DNA of 64,000 nt from Dendrolimus kikuchii (GCA_019925095.2 CM034402.1:10179501-10243500), one strand, 5' to 3'; positions 11,225-22,640 are shown, numbered from the stretch's first letter. Numbers and translations are program-made. The notes: generated by a model from the sequence alone, not told the origin.

Positions 11225-12189
11225 ATTATCATAATATTATTATATAATAATATTATTAATTTAGAATTCATGAAGATGACTTTGTTATATATCACGACAT
11301 TGTAAAGCAAGGTATTTTAACTCTGGCCTTTTTATAGATTACTTATTACAGAATTAGGGCATTTTTTTAAATTCTAAGAATACAAACATTAGTGCCAGCC
11401 TACGTCTTAATACATTCCATTTGACATCCGCTAGTAAACCTGGGGCGTAATTCTGCTGTTACAATCTCGTCAAAGTCGCCGGATACTATCATCTCAATCC
11501 CAGCTTTGCCTGATTTCAGTATTCCATCAATTCCAATGGCGTGCCCATAGCACGCCCTTCTACTTTATGTATAATTTATAAATGAATACTCTAGAAATAA
11601 ATGTTTGAAGATTTGTTAGCTTTTCAATATTTATTTTGGCTAACGTTATTTCTGTTAATGGTAATACCAATTTTTTCTACTATTTGGGTAAAAATTTGTA
11701 GAATACACGATTTAAAACAAAAATGTATACGGTTTATTCACATAAGGATTTTTGGTGTAGGAGCTCGAACCGTTATATAGGTACTGAGTGACGTCGCTTT
11801 ACTTAGCTTACGCCTCTTGATTGCGGGTTATATTATACTTATCTCTCAGACAGCCCGACATCCCAGAGAAACTTTATGTGAAGTGGAAGTGTGTAAAACG
11901 TTTCAGGCTATAAACGTATAAAATTTTCATGTAGCGGTACGTCGTGTGGCCTATTTTCTTTACTTAAAGTGTTTTACATAACATTAAATAATTTTATAAA
12001 ACCTCAAATAACCATGTTTGTGTGTGTACGTATATGTACGTGTATGTGTGAATAATTAATAGTGTATTGTACTAGGTATGTATTTATTAAATTACTTTAT
12101 AAATATTACTATTTACTAATTTATAAACTAAAGTATTGTACGATTTCTGCTTTAGCAACTACCAACTTTTGTTGTTCTTCTTTTATTTC

Positions 12190-12295
12190 ATTCAGAGGTT
12201 GTCTGGAAGAAATCGCCATGGACAATAAGACCACCAATTGTTAAATATCTTGTTTTTATATAGCGTTTTTATACAATAAAGTAATATATTCTATT
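12190..12295 (+). repeat. LINE 3' tail fragment
   Basis: aggttgtctggaagaaatcg, then ataagaccaccaattg and an 'aataaagtaata' ending. It matches the 3' UTR of the LINE that ends near 30040, and copies at 39105 and 30655. Short, 5'-truncated insertion. Confidence 0.6.
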
Positions 12296-12666
12296 TTATT
12301 CTATGTTTATATTTATGTAAAGCTCTTTAAACGTTGGTTTGGTCACCTTTTAATGCTATACAAACTGATTTTAAAAGTTAATTAATACTTTAGACACAGT
12401 AACAGACTTCTAATCGAAAAATATAGCAATTTCCGTAGGAGAAAATCAAAGGCCAATGATTTGTTTTATAGAAAAATCTGAATAGATTACAAGCAATTAT
12501 AAACGTTATTTATTAACATTTTATAACATAAATGGTTCGTTTAACTATAACATCCACACGAGAAAATAAAATTCTTTGTCGTGGATGATAAGTTTGACAG
12601 AGATTTTCTATTTGCCTCGACTGGTTTGGGCATCACCTGCATGTTTATAAAGATACATAAGTGCAG

Positions 12667-12741
12667 ACACACACACACACACACAAACACACGCGCGCGC
12701 GCGCGCGCACGCACGCACGCACGCACGCACGTACGCACGCA

Positions 12742-12773
<32 letters not shown>

Positions 12774-12781
12774 CACACACC
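12667..12781. repeat. (AC)n-(GC)n-(ACGC)n-(AC)n compound microsatellite
   Basis: About 115 bases of strictly alternating purine-pyrimidine sequence: AC repeats, a run of CGCGCG, a block of ACGC/CACG tetramers and AC repeats again. Apparent reading frames here (Thr-His-Thr-His or Cys-Val runs) are artefacts of the repeat. Confidence 0.97.
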
Positions 12782-13650
12782 CATATAACTTTTATGGTTT
12801 ATCTATATACCTGTATATAAACCATACAAGTTTTATACCACTAATGAGTTAAAGTTCAATATCTCAGAAAGTATTGATCTAAGCCATTAGGTCTATGAAA
12901 CTTTTTTTGTAGGAAATTAAATTTCCATCAAATTTGCTATTGATATTGTTTTTTTAAAGTCTATTGCTTTGGAGATAACAGCAAAAATACTAGAATTTTA
13001 GGTGAAAATCAACTTCAGTAACGTATACCAACTCACCAGTATAAGTTACACTTTCGCCTCAATGGAAACTATTGTAGATTGTTTAATCCTGAGTGAATCG
13101 CGACCATGCTTAATGTGATAGCATAAAATACGGCTGACTTATAGAAAAACAAAAACAAATAATCTTGATTTCTGTATATTTTATATGTAGTCTTTTTACG
13201 CTCAGACAAAGTACTTAAAATTAAACTTTCAGATAAATGTTTTCCTGACATATAAAACAAGATTTCGGGCAGGGACCGAAAAAAATATAGCAAAAAAAAT
13301 ACCATACCATATAATATAGGTTAGGGTTATACAAATGTAGTATTTTGAAGTATAATAGAAAATTAGAAATATAATACTGAATCGCCTGGTTCGTCTAGTA
13401 AACATATCTCAAGCAACCAAAAGGCTGGTCTATACCTCGGGCAATGTATTAACGTTTCCATCCAACTAGGCAATGTGGCCAGGTTTTTGGGAACAACGGT
13501 CTGGTATTAGATTTTGTAACTTAATTTTTAGTTTAATTTTAAAATTTACCTTAGAGTTTGTAATTGTTATAATTAGCTGTAAACTGAATCTAAGTGCCTG
13601 TTTTCAACATTTAACATGCCTAAGGGCAATATTATAATATTTATACTAAC

Positions 13651-13750
13651 CTCGGTGGGTCTGGCGCGTGTCTCGCAATACATGTAAGGTTTATGTCCGA
13701 TCCGGCTCTCACAAACAATTCCGGCCCGGACAATATTTCCGCCTTTGATA
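13651..13750 (-). CDS. dpr-family exon: first half of Ig2
   Basis: A 100-base exon between acceptor TTGTTTCAG and donor GTTAGT. In the frame set by the neighbouring exons it reads SKAEILSGPELF, then VRAGSDINLTCIA with the first Ig2 cysteine and an NLT sequon, then RHAPDPP. The longest open frame over this stretch is a different one, so the exon is hidden unless splice phase is considered. It enters in phase 1 and leaves in phase 2, exactly filling the gap between the flanking exons. Confidence 0.92.
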
Positions 13751-14338
13751 CTGAAACAAAATAGCCTTTTTACTACGAAGATCTCCTCCACTGTATACTT
13801 TACGATCGTACTCCTTAGGGAGGATTACACTATTACGATTTAACGCGAAGTTCTGAGAATATATTGCGGGTTGGAGCTTAGTTGGGGGATGATACTGAGA
13901 GAGAATTGATAATAAAGATATATTTTATTAATAGTGAACATTGATGCTGAATACATAACTAAGCTGATGTCTACATAGCATGACTGAATAAATTATTAAC
14001 TCCTCTGTAGCAAGACTTCGTAACATATAAAAGATGCATTTATACGCAGCACGCCGACAGTAATATGGGAGCCATATATTGGGTTCTGTACCGATTTAGA
14101 CAAAAACAGACTCTTGTTTTGTCGATCAAGCTTACAATTTTTTAATGTGAATTAAATAAGTTTAAATAAATAAAATTTATTACAATAATGTGTACTATAT
14201 ATCGTCACGATACGGTGTAGTGAAATCGTAATTAATGACTGAACTGATACTACTTAATTTTAATACCTTATATAAAATGTTGTCCATAACAACAAAAGTA
14301 TTTATGTACTTTGTTGCGTCTTTCATAGTAAACAAGTC

Positions 14339-14556
14339 ATTACCGCCATTTTATCGTAAGCGACATTTAGACCTAAGTATTTTTTAAGGTTGCAAAACGT
14401 ATTTTAAGCTATCTTTTTGTTTTAAGACTTTCAGTTTTAGTTAGATAAGACCTTACTGAATCAAAAACTGAAAGTTTAAAATCAAAATAATAATTTAAAT
14501 TAACTTTTGCATGATATACTTAGATCCAAATGTCGCTTACGATAAAATGGCGGTAA
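14339..14556. mobile_element. Hairpin MITE, ~40-bp inverted ends
   Basis: TTACCGCCATTTTATCGTAA plus gcgacatttagacctaagta at the left is mirrored by tacttagatccaaatgtcgc plus TTACGATAAAATGGCGGTAA at the right. Spacing is about 218 bases overall and the interior is non-coding. A second, inner inverted pair is ctttcagttttagtt and the complement of tcaaaaactgaaag. It lies 20 bases from the larger hAT-like element. Confidence 0.8.
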
Positions 14557-14576
14557 AGGCTCGATAAACTAACTAG

Positions 14577-15786
14577 TAGGGTAGCGCAAAAAAACCGATG
14601 TTTTTTTTGAGTCTCGAGTGAAAAAATGTTAGTTTTTGATGTTTTAAGCACTTCCATCCAAAGGACAACATAAAAAAAATCTAAGAGGTCGCTCCAAAAT
14701 TTTTAAGATTTCAAAAATCGCCAAGAATAGATTTTATTTCAATTCATTGTTTTTGTCGTTACGGTATAATTTTATAGACCAAAAAAGAATACGTTTCTAA
14801 AAGTTTCAGTTTAAAATTTGAATTTTAAAAGTTACCACTTACCAGTTCCAACGGGATAAAAAGTCCTATCCTATGTCCGTCTCCTGGTTCTAAGCTACAT
14901 CCCCACCAATTTTCAGCCAAATCGGTACAGCCGTTATTGAATTATAAATGGTGTAACTAACACGAATGTCTTTTATATATATATAAATATGACTAAATAA
15001 AAAAACGCGGTCGAGATGCGAGCACTGCGCAAAATCTGCGGAGTGACGCTCGCGGACCGCGTTCGTAATACCGAAGTAAGAGAGAGAGTTGGTCTGAAAG
15101 AGAGTGTCGGGGTGAAGGTAAGGAAAGGAATGCTCCGGTGGTTCGGGCATGTGGAAAGAATGCATGATGAAAGAATGACTAAACAGATATACAATGCAAA
15201 AGTGGATGGATGCAGAAGTCGCGGAAGGCCACGACACACCTTCCATGATCAAATTGATCGTGTACTAGCAGAAGGTGATGTCAGGAGCCTTAAGAACAGA
15301 CGAGCTTGCATGACAAGAGTTATGAATGTCAAAGAGGCAAGTGAGGTGTGTAAGAATAAGCCTAAATGGCACTCTGTTGTTCGTGCCTACCCCGCGAGGG
15401 AACTGGCGTGAAGTTATGTATGTATGTATGTATGTATGTAAATAAAAAAAAACATATGGAATATTAATATGAATATTAAAAGGTCGCTCGAAAAGATCTA
15501 AAGTAATGCACTAGTAAATTTAAAAAAAATATGAGCGACCTTTTAAAATTCAAATTTTGAACTGAAACTTTCAGAAACTTATTATTTTTTGGTCCATAAA
15601 ATTATACCGTAACGAGAAAAAAAAGAAAAAAAAACGGTTTTTGGCGATTTTTGAAATCTTAAAAAATTTGGAGCGACCACTTAAATTTTTTTTTTGAGCT
15701 GTCCTTTGGAGGAGTTCTTAAAACATCAAAAACTAACATATTTAAACCCGAGACTCAAAAAAAGTCTGTTTTTTTGCACCACCCTA
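14577..15786. mobile_element. hAT-type fold-back element with ~250-bp TIRs and nested RTE
   Basis: The 8-base duplication CTAACTAG lies at 14569-14576 and 15787-15794. The element begins TAGGGTAGCGCAAAAAAACC and ends with the complement of TAGGGTGGTGCAAAAAAAC. Inverted arms of roughly 250 bases run inward and share tttgagtctcg, ttagtttttgatgttttaa and gtcgctcc. An 8-bp duplication plus TAGGG-type ends fits the hAT superfamily. No transposase is present. An RTE 3' end (15003-15440) is inserted in the centre. Confidence 0.82.
15003..15440 (+). mobile_element. RTE-like LINE 3' end, copy 2 (nested)
   Basis: An open frame of 131 codons at 15016-15411 reads MRALRKICGVTLADRVRN, then MLRWFGHVERMHDERM, SRGRPRHTFHDQI and AYPARELA: the region after the RT catalytic core in RTE LINEs. 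A (TATG)n tail follows. aaataaaaaaa occurs on both sides as a target duplication. The start codon is internal to the parent ORF, so this is a 5'-truncated insertion, not a gene. Confidence 0.9.
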
Positions 15787-15899
15787 CTAACTAGTCATGT
15801 AAACTTATGCGAAGAAAACGTTTTTCTCGTACAAAAACTAAATGAATTGTTAATTAATATACTTATATATTAGTATATTGTATGTCTCTCAAGACCACG

Positions 15900-16150
15900 G
15901 GTTATAAAAATTAATTAATATTATATTGTATGTCCTTGAAGACCACGAGATATAAAAATGGCCCGGAGTTTTGTAGGGCTGTGTGGGGGGGCCATGGGAA
16001 GACCAACGTAGAGGCCACTTGACAGATTTGATTGGACTCATGTTTAATCATTGATCTTATTGACTCTCTAATCTGTGCTGCATAATGTATCTCTTTTTAG
16101 TGTCGCTTTTTTGTTCTATTCTAAAGAAGTTTCACTTCAAAAAGAAACAT
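15900..16150 (+). repeat. Dispersed SINE-like repeat
   Basis: Contains aaatggcccggagttttgta, gggccatgggaagaccaac, tttaatcattgatcttattg and the ending ctaaagaagtttcacttcaa. The pieces recur at 41640-42110, 30370-30495 and 55735-55803. No coding capacity. Confidence 0.6.
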
Positions 16151-16272
16151 TTGTCACCTTCAAGGCTAATGCTAGAATTTACTCGTAAATAAAATATAGA
16201 TATTTTTTTAAATAAATATCTGCAATGCTAATTATATTGCATACATACAGGTATAGATATTAATGATCTTAC

Positions 16273-16483
16273 CAACAACAGTAAGTCTAAACGACAAGCT
16301 GATCTTGGGCTCGGTGGACACTTGACATTCGTACGCGCCGCTGTCCCGCGGTTGGGCCGGCGCCACACGCAGCGTCCATTCGTTGGAGCCATCAGTGTGT
16401 AGCGCTGCAAAACGCGCGTCGCTGCTGTACGTGTGCACTCCTACTGTTAGAATGTGAAGGTCTCGTTTTCTTATCCATGACAC
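16273..16483 (-). CDS. dpr-family exon: second half of Ig1
   Basis: The acceptor is CTTCTTAG and the donor GTAAGA; the exon is 211 bases (70 codons plus one base). It opens with VSWIRKRDLHILTVG, the Ig1 core tryptophan and the most recognisable Dpr string. It continues through HTYSSDARF and DGSNEWTL to PRDSGAYECQVSTEP, which carries the second Ig1 cysteine, and closes in the G strand SLSFRLTVV. The final G joins TA from the next exon to make Val. Codon use is GC-rich compared with the surrounding AT-rich intron, as expected for a constrained exon. Confidence 0.95.
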
Positions 16484-16904
16484 CTAAGAAGGAAACAGCT
16501 TTATCATTGCTTTGTAACAATTTATTAATTATTTAAAGATTTGGTTGGATATGGAGAGAAAAACTTTATTATTTTTTATGAATCGGTTACAAATAATAAT
16601 TATTATATTGATAGCTGTGAAAAAAAATAACGATATTTTTCTTTGAAAACAATTCTTGGCTTTAGGTACTGCCTTTTGTAGATTTATGCAAAAAACATTA
16701 TAGGTCACACAGTGCCCCACTACATCGCCTGTTAGAACTTAATTAGGAATCAATTCCGAAGTATGTGTGTATAAATCCAATTGGTTTGATTGTATGCGTT
16801 TATGCTTGCGTGACCGTGAGTTAGATAATTAAATGTAGTGCTGTTATAGCAGCTTCCACATTATTAATATTTACTCCTAAGAACATCAATTAAAATAATT
16901 AGTA

Positions 16905-17105
16905 TTTTCTTAAGTTTTCGCGACTTTTTAGTTAAGTAGAGTTTTAAGCGCGGTAATTTATTTGTATTTTATTATTCCAAAGTTTTGCTACTTTTCAGTA
17001 GCCGTAATCACGGAAAACAATGATGTCAAGTGTCAATGAGTCGGAATAATAAAAATCAAATAAATTAACCCGCTTAAAGCCGTTAAAACATAATTTCATT
17101 ATATA
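16905..17105. mobile_element. Fold-back repeat with hammerhead-like hairpin, copy 1
   Basis: Inverted arms: ttttcttaagttttcgcgac...gttttaagcgcggtaattta at the left, and aaatcaaataaatt...cccgcttaaagccgttaaaa at the right. Each arm carries the family end also seen at 17.3-17.7, 40.1, 41.7 and 53.4 kb. The hairpin gctacttttcagtagc lies just inside the left arm. The right end lacks the gcgaaaactt flank, so it is truncated. Confidence 0.65.
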
Positions 17106-17285
17106 AAATAATTAGTTTATGTTATGTAGTGATATCTTACTAAACTTTAATAGATGTTAAGGTAACTTCAATCTTTACCTATGACATAGATTAAAATTCT
17201 TCAAACATCGATACAAAGTAGGTATTTTCATATACTGTGTCTTGATCTGACGTGGGTAGTTTGTAAATAATAACTGCTTAAGCAT

Positions 17286-17745
17286 TATAAAACTACGTTT
17301 TAACGCTATTAAGCGTGGTAATTTATTTGATTTTGGTTATTCCGACGTGTCGGCCACTTTTCAGTGGCCGTGATGACCCATTTTTAATATTATATAAAAT
17401 TATTAGACTAGGCATATTTGCTGAAGAGTTTCTTGTGCCGCTTCTTCTCTTTAAGCCATAACATCTTGGAAAGCGGTGGTAAATTAGATTAGGCTCCCAT
17501 AGAGTAAATAATAACCATAAACAAAATTAAAACTAAATAATTAAAATGAACAAGTTGGCGGTAGGATAAATAAAACTTTAACAATACTCGTTGACACTTG
17601 ACATCTTTGTCTTCCATGATCATGGCCACTGAAAAGTGGCCGAAACGTCGAAATAACCAAAATCAAATAAATTACCGCGCTTAAAACCGTTAAAACGTAG
17701 TTTTATTATAAATACAAGTTGCGAAAACTTAGGAAAATATTATGC
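17286..17745. mobile_element. Fold-back element with ~100-bp inverted ends, copy 2
   Basis: The left arm aaaactacgttttaacg...taatttatttgattttggtt, ttccgacgtgtcggccactt and ttcagtggccgtgatgac is mirrored at 17618-17712 by atgatcatggccactgaaaa, gtggccgaaacgtcgaaata and the reverse arm. Outward of the right arm is aagttgcgaaaacttaggaa. The ~240 bases between the arms show no coding. Each arm holds the 6-bp-stem hairpin GGCCAC-TGAAAA-GTGGCC followed by GAAACGTCG or a variant. Penelope-like elements are a plausible source. Confidence 0.7.
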
Positions 17746-18462
17746 TTAAGCATTGCTACTTGGGCAATTATTATTTGCATACTGTTACAATTACCGCTCG
17801 CTACTGGAAATAACAACATCACAAAGAGACCTGTATTTTAAGGTAAGGGTTTACCATCCATTTCCTTGAAATGAATAGGCTTAAGCTTCGCAGCGTACCC
17901 ACTAATATATTTTATCACAAGTAACTATTTTTTTTTTTAGAAACCAGACCGATTTTTCGACTAATAATATTAACCTAAAGACAAATAGGCTAAAACTTCG
18001 TTATCATACTCAAAAATCCAAAACCAACCTAATAAATAAATGTATTAGTTATTATAAATGAAAAGTATCAAAAATTTTTAATCGTTTTTTTTACCTATAT
18101 TATTTCAGGGTTAGTTGAAAATCATATATGTATACAGTAAAAATATCAGAAATTAGACAGTGATACAGTTATATTAATACGAGTATGGAGTAACTAAAAA
18201 TTCTTTTACGTAATTTTCTCGATAAATCTACATTTGTTTGAATACTTTTATTTATTTTTCTAAAACTAATGTCACACTAAGTTACACGGAAGCGGGGCCA
18301 TGTTTAGCTTATAACTATACCAACAGCCAATAAAATCAAATTTCAACACAGCAACCTTCTAACCCAGGACACAACGTTAGTGCTTCTGCGAAATGAAAAG
18401 TTTACATAACCGGAGTGGCTTTCTGTTTTCCGAGAAGTGGGCAAGTGTTTGTGTACACTAGA

Positions 18463-18612
18463 CTAACAGGGGCCCAGGGGCAGAGTAGGGCGCGGTTGTT
18501 TAGAACATTGTCCGCACGCTGGGGCTTCAATTAAATGCAACGCTAGGCAAAGCGGCCAGGCGTGGCAACGGGCCGGGCGGCAAGCGCGCTCATGTGTAAC
18601 TAGCCTAGCGCG
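18463..18612. other. CpG-rich island of unknown nature in an intron
   Basis: A ~150-base GC- and CpG-rich patch (gggcgcggttg, cgggccgggcggcaagcgcg) inside AT-rich intron. No convincing exon is flanked by splice sites, no repeat partner was seen in the window, and the overlapping frame is not recognisable. Confidence 0.4.
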
Positions 18613-18996
18613 TAAACATCCTAAAACTATTGTATATATTAATAACTTAACATTCTTTTTGTTAAAACATTTTTTTAATATGAGGCTTTGCACGTTTTAT
18701 TTAAACAGCGTCAATTTAAGAATACTCATCAAGTTTAACTATAATCTAAAAACAAATACGGAACAGACGAAAACTCGACGCATAATATTTATTACCCCAG
18801 TCTCAGCCGGATTTCCAGGTGTTTGACCAAAATTACATCAAACAATGGAGTTCTTGGGGAAACTTGAAAAGTCATGTCTCACTCAACAAGCCATACTCAA
18901 CTCATAGTCATATGTAAAAATGAGCGTTGGCATCAAATCAACTGGCCTAAAGTGGTCGCTTTCACAAAATAGTAATATAAACATTTAAGTACCAAA

Positions 18997-19104
18997 AATG
19001 TCAAAGAGGCAAGTGAGGTGTGTAAGAATAAGCCTAAATGGCACTCTGTTGTTCGTGCCTACCCCGCAAGGGAACTGGCGTGAAGTTATGTATGTATGTA
19101 TGTA
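18997..19104 (+). mobile_element. RTE-like LINE 3' end, copy 3
   Basis: Only the last ~30 codons (NVKEASEVCKNKPKWHSVV to ARELA) and a short (TATG)n tail are present. The target-site duplication aagtaccaaaaa is visible at 18988-18999 and 19105-19116, which makes this a ~105-base insertion. Confidence 0.85.
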
Positions 19105-19784
19105 AGTACCAAAAAAAGAAGAACTTTATACTATATATCACACCTACCCGTATCTTTAGACCAGTATCAATTTCACAAAGCGATTCTACAAAAACGGCCT
19201 CATTAGGCTCTCAGATAGGTTTTCGGAACATTCGCCATAAGGGACTTACTACATTTGTTCAACTTCATTCGGGTTTCGCTGGAAAATTGTTGTTATACTT
19301 ATTCAGCTCCGATTCTATCGGCCGCGTACAGCAGCGTAAGATGGTAAAGGCTCTCATAACGTATTATCTCCACTGAAACGTTTCAATCTACCGCGTACAG
19401 CCCTAAATGACTGAGAAGCGTACATTACTCTCTGATATAAACATTGAAACCTGTCGACAAAGGGGTGGGTAGGCAGTCTGCATGCACCACAGAACGCGGC
19501 GGAAAGGCACCGAACGCTGTCGTTGTTAGCATGCTCTAGCATACCAGTGATAAGAACACAGGGCTAAATGCCGCGAAACAGCACTAATAAATGCTTTCGT
19601 GAGTGTGTGCATGATAAAAACACACTTGTCTTCATTTTATATCTGTTTGCCGCGAAAGCTGAATAGATGTGAAAAGCTAAATGGATAAGTTCATATCTTC
19701 ATAGAAAACTGGTGTTTTCTGTGGACAAAAACTGAATTGAGCTGAATAAGTGTAATTAGTACCTTATACAAACAGTAGGCATGG

Positions 19785-20010
19785 TGACGCAAATTCTCTC
19801 CGAAAGCTAAGCGATTCTAAGCCAACTGTTAGTATGGGGTTGTTGACTATACGAACGCTACGACTTTGGATGGAGTCCAGGAAGTGAGTCTTGTAAGTAC
19901 CTGCTTCGGCACATATGTGAACAGCATTTGACTTCTAACTTGCATTTTAAAAGAATGTAGGTCGTTACCGCGGTGTAAAGTATTGCCTGGATAGGTATAG
20001 CATATTAAAC
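19785..20010 (-). mobile_element. CR1/Jockey-like LINE fragment, copy 2
   Basis: Matches the 560-900 part of the 325-912 LINE: cgaaagctaagcgattctaa, tgactatacgaacgctacga, then tgtgaacagcatttgacttc and gtaggtcgttaccgcggtg. The minus-strand RT frame is broken. Truncated on both sides. Confidence 0.65.
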
Positions 20011-20959
20011 TTTTGCAAATTTCTAATTTATCAAATAATATACATAAGCCAGATATATAGCAGCCCTAAGTACCGACAATCAATCAAAGGGCACAAATAC
20101 GTCACTTGCACATCTTTGGTTTTGTAGTTCCCCATCGATCAAGCATCAACAAGAGGTTAACAATAAACAGTATCATAATTCAGAAATCATTGAACAATAT
20201 TTTTAGCGATGCCCACTAGACACGAAACGATATTTTAAATTAAGGTACTGAACGAATTTCTATGAAATTTTTAGGGATTAAAACTTAATAATAATTAATC
20301 TTATCCTAAATTTTCGCATATTATATTTAATTTCGATATCTTGCAGAAATCAGAATATATGAATCTAAGTGTTGTTTTATTTATTGGAAGCAGGCTAACA
20401 GACAGACAGCGCACCTGACGTCATAACGTTTTTATTACATTATAGTTTCGCGTTTGACAATTATCTCGGGCTATTTCGAGCCGAGATATGGTCTAACACG
20501 GAGCATGCTTACCCAGAAGGTATTTATTCACACGGGACTTGAAGACATCCAGGTTGTAGGTACCGTTTCTTCGTTAGCCTAATAGATGTTTGGAACATCA
20601 GGGGTGATTTCAATTCGTTTCCAGGATTTAGGATGCGATTGAGAGAGTTAGAGGTGATGGAATAGAGAAGATGGAACTAGAGTATTTATTTATTTATTGT
20701 TCAACAAAGATCACACAGCTTTACACTATACATTACAATAGGCGATATATTCTAAAAACAGCATATGGGCCAATACTGGATCTTATTTTGTAGGCCAAAC
20801 TTATACAAAGAGAATCAAATAATAAAATTTAATTTATATTAAAATTATGTTCATCAAACTAAGTCAAATAAACAAAACAATTGGAGGATGAAATAAAAAG
20901 TATATACATAGGGGCGACGGGATAAGAGAGTTGAAATAGGCAGATGGGGTGGGGGGAGG

Positions 20960-21510
20960 GGGGGGGATGCTTCTTTTGCGAGCATGTCATGTTTGAAAAG
21001 GAGGAGACGGAGCGGGAGCGTGAGCGGACGTTCTTACTCCGCTTTTACCAGGAGGACGCGCTAGCGCCGGAGGGCTGGCTTCGACCTTCGGCCGCTGTGA
21101 GCGGGCGGAGCATTTGGGTCTCTTGGAATTAGGATCTCACCCGCCGTTAGGCCGTCAAGATGGGGGCGTGTTCTGCGCGTGCTCACCTCCCATGAGGCAC
21201 GTCACAAACCGCCCCACGCAGAGACCAGGAAGATGCCGGGGGATAAAAGTAGTTCCCCGGCAGGGAATGTGGCCTTAGAGGCGCTCTGGCATAAGGCGCA
21301 GGAAGGAACACCCAGGGGTTTTAGTTGGTACCGCTAACTGTGAAGTGGCAATAGCATTTTTAGGTCTGTCTAGATGTGCTAGTGCGACTGGACTGGAGAG
21401 GACTTCGCCGACTTGGCGAATCCCACACATGGGTCGCGATTTATCCCCCTTCGCGTGGCCTATGGTTCTCAATCAGATTTCCTCTGGTTAAAAAAGGGGG
21501 AGGAGAAGTG
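20960..21510 (+). mobile_element. R1-like LINE 3' end, diverged copy
   Basis: The 62-codon frame at 20944-21132 contains FFCEHVMFEKEETERERERT, aligning with the FCETVM-KEAAERERE tail of the other R1-like copies. It continues into a GC-rich non-coding 3' region to about 21510 that differs from the other R1 3' UTRs, so it is probably another R1-like family. 5' truncated just before this motif. Confidence 0.6.
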
Positions 21511-22387
21511 GACAACCAGAACTCTCACTCACTCTATGAAACATGATTAGCTCAAGCCTAACCACTTCACGCATATATTCTGTAAGAGCATGGTATCAAA
21601 TCGATCGAACCAGCCCTAAGAGTTGTAGTCATTTAATGGTTTTAGCATGGTTCTACCACGTCAAAAATATTTGTTACTATTGATACCATTTAGCCGGTAT
21701 CATGATCAACACATTGCGTTTGTCTAATCTCTCGCGAACCAAGTCACGGGTGTAGTGGTATACTATATATGTTGTATGCTCAAAATACTGACGTTAACAA
21801 CGTATTAGGAGAAAGTTAAGCTTACAGAGTAACTGTTAATTAAGATATACTACTATCATTGCATAATGCTGCGTCTGTGATATTCACAAAAGATTCCCTA
21901 CGTTAACTCCCTTTGTAGGGAGGGAGCTTATGAGAAATTATCAGATCAAAATTTAATTAATCTCCTTAACCACTCCGCTTTGAAGAATGTCTTTACATAA
22001 TTGATAGGCATCTCTCGATTAAACAAAGGCTTTTTAGTTAAAATGTTCAAGATAATAGTAGAATCATAGAATGGGATAATATGTATTTTAAGTTAGATTG
22101 CAATTGATAATAGCATTGTAATCTACGTGGCGAATTGGATTGTTCATGAATTAATTAACACATAGGCGGGTCATTAAAAGCTGGGTTTAGTTTTAAATGT
22201 GGATAGAAAGTCACATTATATATTCAATACAACATTGAAAATTCACAGAGATTTTTGAATTAAATTTTAAGTATCAATTGATTACAATATTCAAACCCAG
22301 CTTTTATATATATGGCTTATTACATATGTACATTTTTTATAAATGAAAATAGTCATTCAAAATATGGTTTAGTATTTATTTAATGCG

Positions 22388-22640
22388 TGAGTTCAGCAGA
22401 CAGGCAGACGGCCGACCTGATGGTAAGAGGTTACCATCGCCTATATACATTTGTAACACCAGAGGTACCAATGTGCTGCCGCTCTCTAAAGGGAAACTAG
22501 AACCTGGCCACTAATGCCGAATATAACTGAAGATTATTATGGCATCCAGACGGGCAAATAACTTACCACTTGACTGTGGGTTGATTTGTCGCCTCTTACT
22601 ATAGGCCGCCTGGTCGTAGGAAGTTCCTGCACGGATGAGA
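22388..22640 (-). repeat. SINE-like repeat, copy 1
   Basis: Reads (complement) from ctcatccgtgcaggaac through ggcggcctatagtaagaggc to ggtaacctcttaccatcagg and tcggccgtctgcctg. The last ~60 bases match the end of the CR1-like LINE at 325-420. Copies lie at 27935, 48622 and 57148. Confidence 0.65.

Noticed and set aside
12541..12852. Thr-His and Cys-Val repeat proteins
   Set aside because: Translation of the AC/GC/ACGC microsatellite in different frames.
13573..13791. 72-codon minus frame as a gene
   Set aside because: The frame with the ATG is the wrong one. The real coding content is the dpr exon 13651-13750, in another frame.
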